Notes: generated by a model from the sequence alone, not told the origin. DNA of 64,000 bases from a beta proteobacterium AAP65 (GCA_001295865.1 LJHW01000043.1:1-64000), one strand, 5' to 3'. Counted from the first letter of the stretch, positions 49,260 to 58,564 are shown. A program made the numbers and translations.

Positions 49260-49284
49260 AAAAAAGGGGCGGCACCGTGCCGCC
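49260..49284 (-). terminator. Minus-strand intrinsic terminator upstream of smg
   Basis: GGCGGCA-CCG-TGCCGCC at 49268-49284 with AAAAAA at 49260-49265. On the minus strand the hairpin is followed by CCTTTTTT, a proper terminator; on plus it is followed by GAAACAG. No minus-strand gene ends here, so it would stop antisense transcription running through smg from the convergent DUF1631 gene. Confidence 0.65.
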
Positions 49285-49317
49285 GAAACAGGGGGCGGCC
49301 GCGGTCGTGACGGGGCC

Positions 49318-49345
49318 TTGGCAGCGCAGGGCCCTCGGGTATAGT
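49318..49345 (+). promoter_or_regulatory. Promoter of smg, close to the start codon
   Basis: TTGGCA (49318-49323), 16 bp, TATAGT (49340-49345). Both hexamers match sigma-70 consensus at 5 of 6 positions. The predicted +1 falls at 49352, the A of the smg ATG. Confidence 0.65.
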
Positions 49346-49351
49346 GGGTCG

Positions 49352-49804
49352 ATGTTCGAAGTACTGGTCTATCTCTACGAGAACTACTGGCGCCCTGACG
49401 CCTGCCCTGAGCCCAAGCAGCTCTCGCGCAAACTCTCGGCCGTGGGCTTCGAGCCCGAAGAAATCCAGGACGCCCTGCGTTGGCTGGATGGCCTGGCGAG
49501 CAGCGCCGAATCCGTCACCGGCCAGCCGGTGCCCGGCAGCATGCGCATCTACACCGACGCCGAGCGCGAGGTGCTGGACGAAACCGCGGTCGGCTTCATT
49601 GCTTTCCTCGAATCGGCCGGCGTGTTGGCCGCACCGCTGCGCGAGATGGTGATCGACCGCGCCGTGGCTGCCGGCGGCGGCCCCATGGCACTGGAAGACC
49701 TCAAGATCATCGTGCTGATGGTCTTCTGGAGCCTGGGCGAAGAGCCCGATGCGCTGGTGCTCGACGAACTCTTCGTCGACCCCGACGACCGCATCATTCA
49801 CTGA
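49352..49804 (+). CDS. smg: Smg family protein (DUF494)
   Basis: 150 aa, usual length. MFEVLVYLYENYW is the characteristic N-terminus and SLGEEPDALVLDELF the C-terminal motif. The gene is conserved after dprA in beta- and gammaproteobacteria; its molecular function is unknown. ATG 49352 has no Shine-Dalgarno sequence, and a well-formed promoter ends 6 nt upstream, suggesting a leaderless mRNA. It converges with the DUF1631 gene, leaving 27 bp. Confidence 0.92.
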   Translation: MFEVLVYLYENYWRPDACPEPKQLSRKLSAVGFEPEEIQDALRWLDGLASSAESVTGQPVPGSMRIYTDAEREVLDETAVGFIAFLESAGVLAAPLREMVIDRAVAAGGGPMALEDLKIIVLMVFWSLGEEPDALVLDELFVDPDDRIIH

Positions 49805-49831
49805 AGACCAGCCGCAAACGGCGGCAGGTCC

Positions 49832-52246
49832 TCAGTTCAAGAGCCGAGAGGCGTCGACGTCCAGCTTCGCCAGCGCGCTGCGCGTGGCGCGCACGGTCAG
49901 CGCTTCGTCCTGCGCAGGCAGCATCAGGCCGGCCTGCAGGTAGCTCGCCAGGCGGTGCTGCTGGAACAGCACACAGCGGCCCTGGGGCGTGACGAAGAGG
50001 CTCAGCTGCTTGCGCAGGCCGTGCCAAGCCAGCTGCACGGCTTCGCTGTGGCCGCCGCGGTCGAGCATGTACCAGCTGCCGACCTGCAGCTCACGCGCCC
50101 AGGCCACCATCGCGGGCGTGGGCATGCTGCCGCCGTCGAGCACCACTTCGAGCTCGCTGTTCTGGTGGCCCGAAAGGTCCAGCACCATCGATTCGTCGAT
50201 GTCGACATCGGCGGCCTCGGGCAGCAGCTCTTCCAGCGTCTCCAGGCGCTCCATCAGCTCGCGCAGGCGGTCGTCGGGGATGACCGCGGCCTTGGCCGTG
50301 AAGGCCGCCGCCAGGGAGTTGTTGAGCTGCTGGATGTGCTCGTCTTGTTTGCCCGCATCCATGCCGGCCGAGGCCATGCCTTCGCGCAGGCTCTTCAGCA
50401 GCAGCGGCAGACGCCGGATGACCTCGGCGCGCTCTTCGCGCGTGACCTTGGCGCTGGCGCTCCAGATGAGGTCGGCCGCAGCGCGTTTCATCTGCTTGGT
50501 CTGCACACCCTGGGCGCCATAGCGCACGCCGGTGGTGGCCAGCACATCGGCCCAGACATGGAAGAGGAACTGGCGCACACCTTCCTGCACCGGCACCTCG
50601 TTGAGCATCTTGCGCAGCTCGATGGTGTACTGGATGGCCATGGTCTCGCGCTGCTCGACCTGCTGCGCCAGCGACACGCCGCGTTTGGTGGCCTCGTTCT
50701 CGTTCCTGAAGTAGTGCTCCAGGAACTTCTCGAACTCGGTGAGCACGGTCTGGAAGACACGCCGGCCGGTGTCGGGGTAGGCCTCGACCACCTGCACGAT
50801 GCGCTTGATCTCCTTCTCCAGCGCTTCGTTGGGCTTGCCGGCCATGCTGCCGGCGGTGGCGCTGTCGAAGCCCATCACGCAGGCGCCCATGCGGTCGATC
50901 AGGCGGCGCGCGGGATGGTCGATGGTGGCGAAGAAGTCGGGCTCGGTCACGGCCACGCGCAGCACCGGCATCTGCAGGCGCGCGAACCACACGCGCACCG
51001 CGGCCGGGATGCGGTCTTCGGTGAGGATGCTCTGGAACAGCAGCGCCACGATCTCGATGGTGGCGCGCTCTTCCGGGCTGGCCGCGGCCTTCTTCAGCAC
51101 CTGCTTGCGCTGGTGCATCTCTTCCAGCATCACCGGCGCGGTGACCATCGCCTCGCCGCCCTGCAGCGTGGTGCTCAGGCGCTGGCGGATGCCCTGCTGC
51201 GCGGTCTCGATGGCGCGCGCCAGACCGGGCGACATGGCGTGGGCCGGTGCTTCGCCCCCGGCGGCCAGGCCGGCCGAACGCGTGGAGTGCGCAAATTCGG
51301 GCACATGGCGCCCGATCAGCCGGTTCAGGCGGCCCAGCACGGCTTCGGCGTGTTCGCGGTTGCGCGCCAGCGGCGCGCCGCGCGTCATCATGCGTGTTTC
51401 TTCGCCCACGCTACCGCGGCCGCTGGCCGGCCCGCCGTAGGCGCCACCGCCGCTTCCGCCACCGCCATAGCCGCCGGCGCTCGAGCCGTAACCCGTGGCG
51501 CCGCCCAGGTTGCGGCCAGGGTCGTGGCGTGAATCGGAAAAGCCCGTGCCCGCCTGCCAGCCCATGGGCGCGTTGGGGTGGGTGCGCGAGCGGCGGATGA
51601 AGGGCCGCAGGTCCACCTCGGGCAGCACGCGGTGGTCGACCAGCCAGCGGTTGGTCTCGTGGTAGGCCTCTTCGACCAGCAGCGCGAACTCGTCGTGCAG
51701 CACCGGCTGCAGCTCGCGCCAGCCTTCCAGCGTCTGGCCGGCGGCGCGCCAGGCGTCGAAGACGATGCGCGCCAGCACGTGCGCGCGCAGCATGTCTTGC
51801 GGGTCGAGCTCGCCGCGGTTTTCGAGGTGGGCGATGCGCGAGCGCAGATCGGCAAACTCCCACGAGGCCTTGTCCATGATGGCCAGGGCCAGGCGCGAGG
51901 TGACGATCTCCAGCTCGATGGTGTCGTCGCTTACCAGCGACAGCGCGGCGTCACGCCCGGTGCTGGGCAGCGGGAAGTCGATGCTGCGCGCGCCCGCGCC
52001 GCCGGGCGTCAAGGCGTGCCGCAGACCCACCACGATGCCGCGGTGCCAGGCCTGCGCACCGCTGTTCAGCGCCTGGAAAAGATCGCGCCGGCGGGCGAAG
52101 ACCGTGTGTTCGCTGGGCTTGTCGAGCAGGTTGCGGGCCGTGTCGATGGCCGTCTGCACGAGCGACACCAGGCCCTTGACGAGCTCTTCCGTGTAGAGCC
52201 TGCGCGCCTGGCCAGCAAGTGAATCGGGCGAGGCGCCTGTGGCCAT
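49832..52246 (-). CDS. DUF1631 family protein
   Basis: 804 aa, mainly helical and cytoplasmic. Typical DUF1631 segments include the N-terminal DLFQALNSGAQAWHRGIVVGL, VRVWFARLQMPVLRVAVTEPDFF, and HPARRLIDRMGACVMGF. A Gly/Ser/Tyr-rich low-complexity stretch lies near residues 245-275. The C-terminal part (LQVGSWYMLDRGGHSEAVQLAW) looks like a PilZ-type beta-barrel, so cyclic-di-GMP binding is conceivable, but I do not see the full RxxxR / D/NxSxxG signature. Function unknown. Downstream of secF on the same strand. Confidence 0.85.
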   Translation of the reverse strand: MATGASPDSLAGQARRLYTEELVKGLVSLVQTAIDTARNLLDKPSEHTVFARRRDLFQALNSGAQAWHRGIVVGLRHALTPGGAGARSIDFPLPSTGRDAALSLVSDDTIELEIVTSRLALAIMDKASWEFADLRSRIAHLENRGELDPQDMLRAHVLARIVFDAWRAAGQTLEGWRELQPVLHDEFALLVEEAYHETNRWLVDHRVLPEVDLRPFIRRSRTHPNAPMGWQAGTGFSDSRHDPGRNLGGATGYGSSAGGYGGGGSGGGAYGGPASGRGSVGEETRMMTRGAPLARNREHAEAVLGRLNRLIGRHVPEFAHSTRSAGLAAGGEAPAHAMSPGLARAIETAQQGIRQRLSTTLQGGEAMVTAPVMLEEMHQRKQVLKKAAASPEERATIEIVALLFQSILTEDRIPAAVRVWFARLQMPVLRVAVTEPDFFATIDHPARRLIDRMGACVMGFDSATAGSMAGKPNEALEKEIKRIVQVVEAYPDTGRRVFQTVLTEFEKFLEHYFRNENEATKRGVSLAQQVEQRETMAIQYTIELRKMLNEVPVQEGVRQFLFHVWADVLATTGVRYGAQGVQTKQMKRAAADLIWSASAKVTREERAEVIRRLPLLLKSLREGMASAGMDAGKQDEHIQQLNNSLAAAFTAKAAVIPDDRLRELMERLETLEELLPEAADVDIDESMVLDLSGHQNSELEVVLDGGSMPTPAMVAWARELQVGSWYMLDRGGHSEAVQLAWHGLRKQLSLFVTPQGRCVLFQQHRLASYLQAGLMLPAQDEALTVRATRSALAKLDVDASRLLN

Positions 52247-52286
52247 GTCAGCAGGGTGGAAGAAGCCGTGTGAGAAGCCTCACACT

Positions 52287-53321
52287 CTACACGACCGCCC
52301 CTGCATTCGGGTCGTTCGGATCGTGCTCCTTGCCTGTCGCTTTGATGAGGTCTTCGCGCTTGACGCCGAGCCACATCGCCAGGCCCGCCGCCACGAAGAT
52401 CGACGAGTAGATGCCGAACAGGATGCCGATGGTCAAAGCCACGGCAAAGTAGTGCAGCGTGGCACCGCCGAAGATGAGCATGCTCAGCACCATCATCTGC
52501 GTGCTGCCGTGAGTAATGACCGTGCGGCTGATCGTGCTGGTGATGGCGTTGTCGATGGCCTGCGGCGGCGTGAACTTGCGGTACTTGCGGAAGACCTCGC
52601 GGATGCGGTCGAAGATGACGACCGACTCGTTCACCGAGTAGCCCAGCACGGCCAATATCGCCGCCAGCACCGAGAGCGAAAACTCCCACTGGAAGAAGGC
52701 GAAGAAGCCCATGATGATGATCACATCGTGCAGGTTGGCGATGATGCCCGCCACCGCGAACTTCCACTCGAAGCGCACTGCCAAGTAGGCCATGATGCCC
52801 AGGATGGTGAAGCCCAGCGCCCAGGCGCCGTTCTCGTAGAGCTCTTCACCCACCGAGGCGCTCACCGCCTCGCTGCGCTTGCGCACCAGCGGCTCTTTGC
52901 CATCGGCCTGCACGCAGCTCGGGCGGCTGACCTGCTCGCCTTCGGGCGTGGTGTATTCCTGCCGGCCCACCTTGCCCTGCTCGGCCACGCACAGCGCCTC
53001 GAACACCTTGTCGGCGGTGTCGGTCTGCTTTTCGCCGTCACGCAGCGGCACGCGGATCAGCACGTCGCGCGAGGTGCCGAAGGTCTGCACCTGCACGTCG
53101 CCGTAGCCCAGTTTCTCCACCGTGGCGCGGGTGCGGTTGATGTCGGCCGTCTGGCTGTACTGCACCTCCACCAGCGTGCCGCCCACGAACTCGATGGACA
53201 GGTGCAAGCCCCGCGTGGCCAGGAAGTACACGGCCAGCGCGAAGGTGATGAAGGAGATGACGTTCAGCACCAGCACGTGGCGCATGAACGGGATGTCTTT
53301 GCGGATGCGGAAAAATTCCAT
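52287..53321 (-). CDS. secF: Protein translocase subunit SecF
   Basis: 344 aa inner-membrane component that uses proton motive force to help Sec export. Six membrane helices, the first at about 16-36; the periplasmic loop carries SIEFVGGTLVEVQY. VLGYSVNESVVIFDRIRE and FGGATLHYFAVALTIGILFGIYSSIFVA are diagnostic. It starts 16 nt after secD. A segment near residues 115-145 is longer than in E. coli SecF. Confidence 0.96.
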   Translation of the reverse strand: MEFFRIRKDIPFMRHVLVLNVISFITFALAVYFLATRGLHLSIEFVGGTLVEVQYSQTADINRTRATVEKLGYGDVQVQTFGTSRDVLIRVPLRDGEKQTDTADKVFEALCVAEQGKVGRQEYTTPEGEQVSRPSCVQADGKEPLVRKRSEAVSASVGEELYENGAWALGFTILGIMAYLAVRFEWKFAVAGIIANLHDVIIIMGFFAFFQWEFSLSVLAAILAVLGYSVNESVVIFDRIREVFRKYRKFTPPQAIDNAITSTISRTVITHGSTQMMVLSMLIFGGATLHYFAVALTIGILFGIYSSIFVAAGLAMWLGVKREDLIKATGKEHDPNDPNAGAVV

Positions 53322-53337
53322 GGCTCTTTGCTCCCGT

Positions 53338-55206
53338 TCAGGCCTCGGAGGCCTCGGCGTCGGTCTTGGTCATGGCGTTGTTGCCCTTGCCCCCATCGGG
53401 GCGCCACACCTGCCCGATGGACACCGACTTCAGACGCTTCTGGCGGCCGTACCAGAAGTTCACCAGGCCGCGCGAGAACACCACGGCCGAGAACATGCTG
53501 GTGAGGATGCCCAGGCAGTGCACCACGGCGAAACCGCGCACCGGCCCCGAGCCGAAGGCCAGCAGCGCGATGCCCGCGATCAGCGTGGTGACGTTGCTGT
53601 CGAGGATGGTGCCCCAGGCCATTTCATAGCCGCGGTGGATGGCGATCTGCGGCGGTGCACCGTTGCGCAGCTCTTCGCGCACACGCTCGTTGATGAGCAC
53701 GTTGGCGTCGATGGCCATGCCCAGGGTCAGCGCGATGGCGGCCATGCCCGGCAGCGTGAGCGTGGCCTGCAGCATGCTCAGCACCGCCACCAGGCACAGC
53801 AGGTTGAAGGCCAGCGCGATGGTGCTGAACACGCCGAAGAGCAGGTAGTAGGCGCACATGAAAACAGCGATAGCCACGAAGCCGTAGAGCACGCTGTTGA
53901 AGCCCTTCTCGATGTTCTCTTTGCCCAGGCTCGGGCCGATGGTGCCTTCTTCGATGATCTCCATCGGCGCGGCCAGCGCGCCGGCGCGCGTGAGCAGCGC
54001 GAGGTCGGCGGTTTCCTGCGGCGTGAAGTTGCCGGTGATCTGGAAATCGGCACCGAACTCGCCCTGGATGTTGGCTACCGAAAGCGCTTCGCCCTTGCCC
54101 TTTTCGTACAACACGATGGCCATGGGCTTGCCCAGGTTCTCGCGCGTGACGTTGCGCATGCTGCGGCCGGCCACGTCGTCGAGCTTCACGCTCACGGCGG
54201 GGCGCTGGTCCTGGTCGAGCGTGGCCGAGGCCTGCTTGAGCTGCTCGCCGGTGGCGATGACGTCGCGCTTCAGGCCGACGGTGCCGCCGCCGCGGGTGGG
54301 CACCACCTCGGCGGCGGTGGCCGTGTCGCTGTCCACCAGGCGGAACTGCAGCGTGGCCGTGCGGCCGAGGATGTCTTTGGCACGCGCCGGGTCTTGCACG
54401 CCGGGCAGCTGCACCACCACGCGGTCGGCGCCCTGGCGCTGGATGACGGGTTCGGCCACGCCCAGCTCGTTGACACGCTTGTGCAGCGTCTCCACGTTCT
54501 GCGCCACGGCCTGGTTCTGGATGTCGATGACGGCCTGCGGCGACAGGCGGCCCAGGATGCGCACGGTGTCGCCCTGGTCTTCACGCGTCCAGGTCATCGA
54601 AGGCATGCGTTCGAACAGCAGATCGCGCGCCTTGGCGGCTTCGGCCGCATCGGGCAGCGTCACGGTCAGGCCGTTGGTTTCACGCGCGATGCCGGTGAAA
54701 CGCACACGCTTTTCGCGCAGCGCGGTGCGGGCGTCGCTGGCGTAGGTTTCCACGGCCTGCTTGAGCGCGCCGCGCATGTCCACCTGCATGAGGAAGTGCA
54801 CGCCACCGCGCAGGTCCAGGCCCAGGTACATGGGCATGGCGCGCACGCCGGCCATCCACTCGGGCGTGCGCGACACCAAGTTCAGCGCCACGATGTAGCG
54901 GGGGTCGGCCGGGTCGGTGTTCAGCGCCTTGAGCAGCGCGTCGCGGGCCTTGATCTGGTTGTCGATGTCGGCAAAGCGGGCCCGCACCGAGCCGTTGTCG
55001 AAGCGCACGTAGTCGGGCGTGACCTGGGCCGCCTTCAGCGTCTCTTCGACGCGGGCCACCATGTCGATGTCCACCTTCACGGTGGACTTGGCGCCGCTGA
55101 TCTGCACCGCGGGCGCCTCGCCGTAGAAGTTCGGCAGCGTGTACAGCAGGCCGATCAGCAGCACGACGCCGAGGATGGCGTACTTCCACAGGGGGTAGCG
55201 GTTCAT
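53338..55206 (-). CDS. secD: Protein translocase subunit SecD
   Basis: 622 aa. The first helix (about 8-25) is followed by a large periplasmic P1 domain, with LGLDLRGGVHFLMQVDM near residue 127 and GRTATLQFRLVD near 278. The five C-terminal helices contain MAAIALTLGMAIDANVLINERVREEL, the conserved SecD helix. With SecF it forms the SecDF complex. Encoded between yajC and secF in the normal order. Confidence 0.97.
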   Translation of the reverse strand: MNRYPLWKYAILGVVLLIGLLYTLPNFYGEAPAVQISGAKSTVKVDIDMVARVEETLKAAQVTPDYVRFDNGSVRARFADIDNQIKARDALLKALNTDPADPRYIVALNLVSRTPEWMAGVRAMPMYLGLDLRGGVHFLMQVDMRGALKQAVETYASDARTALREKRVRFTGIARETNGLTVTLPDAAEAAKARDLLFERMPSMTWTREDQGDTVRILGRLSPQAVIDIQNQAVAQNVETLHKRVNELGVAEPVIQRQGADRVVVQLPGVQDPARAKDILGRTATLQFRLVDSDTATAAEVVPTRGGGTVGLKRDVIATGEQLKQASATLDQDQRPAVSVKLDDVAGRSMRNVTRENLGKPMAIVLYEKGKGEALSVANIQGEFGADFQITGNFTPQETADLALLTRAGALAAPMEIIEEGTIGPSLGKENIEKGFNSVLYGFVAIAVFMCAYYLLFGVFSTIALAFNLLCLVAVLSMLQATLTLPGMAAIALTLGMAIDANVLINERVREELRNGAPPQIAIHRGYEMAWGTILDSNVTTLIAGIALLAFGSGPVRGFAVVHCLGILTSMFSAVVFSRGLVNFWYGRQKRLKSVSIGQVWRPDGGKGNNAMTKTDAEASEA

Positions 55207-55323
55207 CGAGACATCCTTGGGCAGGCCCCCGCACTTGGTGGCACCACCGGAAAAACAAAAGGGCCGGCAGATGCGCGGCCCCGCAAGTGGGTGGCCGCGC
55301 GAACGCGCAGCCCCACCTGCCGT

Positions 55324-55650
55324 TTACTTGAAGGTGCCCTTGGGCAGCACCTGCACCACGGCACCGCGCTGCACCTGCAGTTCAACGCCGCCGGCCACTT
55401 CCACGTGGAGGTAGTTGTCACCCAGCTTGGCCACCTTGCCCAGCAGGCCGCCGGCGATGACCACTTCATCCCCCTTGGCCAGCGCCTCGATCATGGCCTT
55501 GTGCTCTTTCTGCTTCTTCATCTGCGGGCGGATCATGATGAAGTACAGCACCACGAACATCAGCACGAGCGGCAGCAGGCTCATGAGGGTGTCGGTGCCA
55601 CCCGGGGCGGCAGCGGGGGCGGTTTGGGCGAAGGCTTGGGAGATGAACAC
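55324..55650 (-). CDS. yajC: Preprotein translocase subunit YajC (GTG start)
   Basis: 108 aa with one membrane helix at about 24-44 (LMSLLPLVLMFVVLYFIMIRP) and the cytoplasmic motif QMKKQKEHKAMIEALAKGDEV. GTG 55650 gives the usual length; the frame is open further upstream but reads Pro/Arg-rich sequence. First gene of the yajC-secD-secF set. The divergent gene starts 158 bp away. Confidence 0.95.
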   Translation of the reverse strand: MFISQAFAQTAPAAAPGGTDTLMSLLPLVLMFVVLYFIMIRPQMKKQKEHKAMIEALAKGDEVVIAGGLLGKVAKLGDNYLHVEVAGGVELQVQRGAVVQVLPKGTFK

Positions 55651-55772
55651 GGTTCGTTTTCCGTTCGAGGAAGAGGCTGGCGGGCGGCTCCGGGCGGGAG
55701 CCCACCCGAGACACGGTGGTGGCCCGGGTGCGCCGGCAGGGCTTGGCAGGCCCTGAGGCCAGCGCTGCCCGG

Positions 55773-55804
55773 TTGACAATCAAACCCCGCATTGTAAGGA
55801 GGTG
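55773..55804 (+). promoter_or_regulatory. TTGACA box and strong Shine-Dalgarno before the beta-helix gene
   Basis: TTGACA at 55773-55778 is a consensus -35. The -10 is unclear (TAAGGA at 55795 is 16 bp away). AAGGAGGTGG at 55797-55806 matches the anti-Shine-Dalgarno sequence almost perfectly and sets the start at TTG 55808. On the minus strand TACAAT (55791-55796) could serve yajC. Confidence 0.5.
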
Positions 55805-55807
55805 GCT

Positions 55808-57307
55808 TTGGCCCAGGGATACCCCCAGCCCCGCAAGCGCCGCCGGCTGCACATGGCGTTGCGCCTGCTGGCCGTGGCGCTGCTGATGGCGGCGTGTGCC
55901 GGCGGCTGGCTGGCGTGGCGCGCGCAACTGGCGCCGGCCGACATCTGGGCGCTGGCGCAAGAACGTAGCGTGATGGACGCGGTGCGCTACGCCGAGCGCC
56001 GCCTCCAGGGGCACCCGAAGCTGGAAATCGTGGCCCTGCCGCTGCTGGGGCTGCTGCGGGGCCAGCACGAACGCGAAGTGCCGGCGGCGCTGGCCGATCT
56101 CGGCAAGGGCCAGCGCCTGGGCGCCCAAGTGCCCGTGCGCCACGACGGCAAGGGCCGGCCGGTGCCGGCGGCGCAGGCACTGCAAGGCCGCAACACGGTG
56201 CTGGCCACGCGGGTGCTGCGCAGCAGTGAGGAGATCGTGTCTGCGGTGGCGCGCGCCCAGGCCGGCGAGGTGCTGGAAATCGCGCCAGGCCGCTACCGCA
56301 TCGCCACCAAGATCAAGACCGGCCAGCCCGGTGAACCCGGGCGCCCCATCACATTGCGCGCGGCACAGGCTGGCAGTGTGATCCTGGAGGTGGTGGCCGT
56401 GGAAGCCATGGTCATCGGGCACCCCTACTGGGTCGTCGAGAACCTCGACTGGCAGGGCCGCTGCTCGCGCGACGACGACTGCGAACACGCCTTGCACGTC
56501 GTGGGCCCGGCACGCGGCACGGTGGTGGTGAACAACCGCATGAGCGACTTCAACGCCCACATCAAGGTCAATGCCGAAAACGGCCGTTTCCCTGACGACG
56601 GCCTGGTGCAGTTCAACACGCTCGACAACACACGTGCGCGGCAGACCGTCAACCCCGTGACGCCCTTCGATCTTGTTGCCGCCAGCGGCTGGCAGTTCAT
56701 GGACAACCGGGTGGAGCACTTCATCCGCGCCGATGTGCGTAAGCCCAGCTACGGTGTTTTCATGAAGGGCGCGAGCGAGGGCGGGCGCATCGAGCGCAAT
56801 GTGGTGGTGTGCACGCGCAGCGGCATTTCACAACCTGGGCAGCGCGTCGGCATCTCGCTGGGCGGGGGCGGTACGGGCGCGCCCTACTGCCGCGACGGCC
56901 GCTGTGACTTCGAACACCGCGGCGGCGTGGTCGCCAACAACGTGGTGGCGCACTGCAACGACGCCGGCGTCGACATCTCCAAGGCCGTGGAGAGCCTGGT
57001 GCTGCACAACACCCTCGTCAACACCCAGGGCGTGAACCTGCGCAACCCGCCGGCCGATGCCGAGGTGCTGCGCAACGTGATGGACAGCGGCATACACCCG
57101 CGCCGAGGCACACGGGCGGTGCAGGCCGACAACCTCTTCGGGCCCACGCCCGCGCTGTTCACGGGGGCCGATGCCCTGCAGCTCAGCTGGCGCCAGCTGC
57201 CCGAAGCCCTGCACCTGCGCCACGAGCGCGCACCTGACGATTTCTGCGGCCGGCCGCGCCCCAGCGCCAGCCCGCCCGGTGCCGTCGTTGGCGCCGCCCG
57301 CTGCTAA
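55808..57307 (+). CDS. Right-handed parallel beta-helix protein, membrane-anchored (TTG start)
   Basis: 499 aa if translation starts at TTG 55808, 3-5 nt after a near-perfect AAGGAGGTGG. An N-terminal basic region then a hydrophobic segment (about 17-37, containing LLMAACAGG) anchors it; lipoprotein processing at that Cys is possible. From about residue 140 the sequence resembles polysaccharide lyase/chondroitinase-B-like beta-helices: EVLEIAPGRYRIATKI, PYWVVENLDWQG, GTVVVNNRMSDFNAHIKV, GGVVANNVVAHCNDAGVDI. Several Cys could form disulfides. Immediately next to the exosortase-associated genes (4 bp, convergent), so a role with an exported polysaccharide is a fair guess. Confidence 0.82.
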   Translation: MAQGYPQPRKRRRLHMALRLLAVALLMAACAGGWLAWRAQLAPADIWALAQERSVMDAVRYAERRLQGHPKLEIVALPLLGLLRGQHEREVPAALADLGKGQRLGAQVPVRHDGKGRPVPAAQALQGRNTVLATRVLRSSEEIVSAVARAQAGEVLEIAPGRYRIATKIKTGQPGEPGRPITLRAAQAGSVILEVVAVEAMVIGHPYWVVENLDWQGRCSRDDDCEHALHVVGPARGTVVVNNRMSDFNAHIKVNAENGRFPDDGLVQFNTLDNTRARQTVNPVTPFDLVAASGWQFMDNRVEHFIRADVRKPSYGVFMKGASEGGRIERNVVVCTRSGISQPGQRVGISLGGGGTGAPYCRDGRCDFEHRGGVVANNVVAHCNDAGVDISKAVESLVLHNTLVNTQGVNLRNPPADAEVLRNVMDSGIHPRRGTRAVQADNLFGPTPALFTGADALQLSWRQLPEALHLRHERAPDDFCGRPRPSASPPGAVVGAARC

Positions 57308-57311
57308 AGCG

Positions 57312-58556
57312 CTAGACCAGCACCTCAGCCACCGCCGGATGCCCCAGAAACGCCTGCGGGCTGCTGCTGGCGCCATAAGCGCCGCTCTGGAACACCACCA
57401 CCAGTTCACCCACCTCGGCGCGCGGCAGCAGCACCTTGTCGGCCAGCAGGTCCAGCGGCGTGCACAGCGGGCCGACGACCGACACCTGTTCTTCTTCACG
57501 CCCGGCGTGCAGCGTGCCCAGCGCCACGGGGTAGTTGCGCCGCAGCACCTGGCCGAAGTTGCCGCTGGCGGCCAGGTGGTGGTGCAGGCCCCCATCGGTG
57601 ACCAGGAACACCTGCCCCTGCGAAACCTTGCGGTCGGTGATGCGCGCCACGTAGACCCCGGCTTCACCCACCAGGTAGCGGCCCAGTTCCAGCACGATGT
57701 GCGCCTGCGGCATCTCGGCCGGCAAGCGCTCGCAGAAGGCTGCGAGTTGCGCGGCGATGGGTGCCAGATCCAGCCGCTGGTCGCCAGGAAAGTAGGGGAT
57801 GCCGAAACCGCCGCCCAGGTTCAGCACCCGCACGGGCGCCGGGGCCACGGCCGCCAGCCGCAAGGCCAGTTCGAAGCTGCGCGCCTGTGCCTCGCACAGG
57901 CTCTCGGCGCGCAGGTTCTGCGAGCCGGCAAAGATCTGCAGGCCCTCGAAGGCCAGACCATGGGCGGCCAGCCGGCCCATCTCGGCCAGCACCGCCGGCG
58001 CGGCCTCGGCGTCGACGCCGAAGGGCTTGGCGCCGCCGCCCATCTTCATGCCCGAGCCTTTCAGCTCGAAGTCGGGGTTCACACGCAGCGCCACACGCGC
58101 CGGCAGGCCCAAGGCCTGCGCAGCAGCAGCCAGCACCGGCAGTTCACGCGGTGATTCCACGTTCACCAGCACCCCGGCGGCCACGGCCTGGCGCAGTTCT
58201 GCATCGCGCTTGCCGGGGCCGGCAAAGCTGATCTCGGCGGCAGGCGCGCCGCTGTCCAGCGCCACCTTCATCTCGCCGGCCGAAGCCACGTCGATGCCGT
58301 CGACCAAACCCGCCAAGCACTGCACCACGGCCGGCATGGGGTTGGCCTTCATGGCGTAGTGCAGCTTCACCGCGGCGGGCAGCGCCGCGCGCAGTTCGGC
58401 CACGCGCGCGTGCAGCGCGCTGCGGCTGTAGGCATAAAACGGGGTCTGGCCGACACGCGCCGCCAGCCGGCCGAGCGGCACCCCGCCCAGCAGCAGCTCG
58501 CCCTGCTCACGCAAGCCGGCGTGGGCCGGCAGCGCAGCAGGCGGCAGCGCGGCCAT
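57312..58556 (-). CDS. PLP-dependent decarboxylase, exosortase A system-associated
   Basis: 414 aa of the ornithine/diaminopimelate decarboxylase fold (Orn/DAP/Arg decarboxylase 2). PLP Lys70 in HYAMKANPMP, the phosphate loop LNLGGGFGIPYF and the C-terminal GPLCTPLDLLADKV are present. The family I recognise is the one named for association with exosortase A (TIGR03099-like), distinct from LysA. Substrate unknown. It precedes nothing on its strand; upstream on minus are ugd and the acyl-CoA ligase, 8 nt and about 1.4 kb away, forming an operon. Confidence 0.9.
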   Translation of the reverse strand: MAALPPAALPAHAGLREQGELLLGGVPLGRLAARVGQTPFYAYSRSALHARVAELRAALPAAVKLHYAMKANPMPAVVQCLAGLVDGIDVASAGEMKVALDSGAPAAEISFAGPGKRDAELRQAVAAGVLVNVESPRELPVLAAAAQALGLPARVALRVNPDFELKGSGMKMGGGAKPFGVDAEAAPAVLAEMGRLAAHGLAFEGLQIFAGSQNLRAESLCEAQARSFELALRLAAVAPAPVRVLNLGGGFGIPYFPGDQRLDLAPIAAQLAAFCERLPAEMPQAHIVLELGRYLVGEAGVYVARITDRKVSQGQVFLVTDGGLHHHLAASGNFGQVLRRNYPVALGTLHAGREEEQVSVVGPLCTPLDLLADKVLLPRAEVGELVVVFQSGAYGASSSPQAFLGHPAVAEVLV

Positions 58557-58564
58557 CTGCGGGC

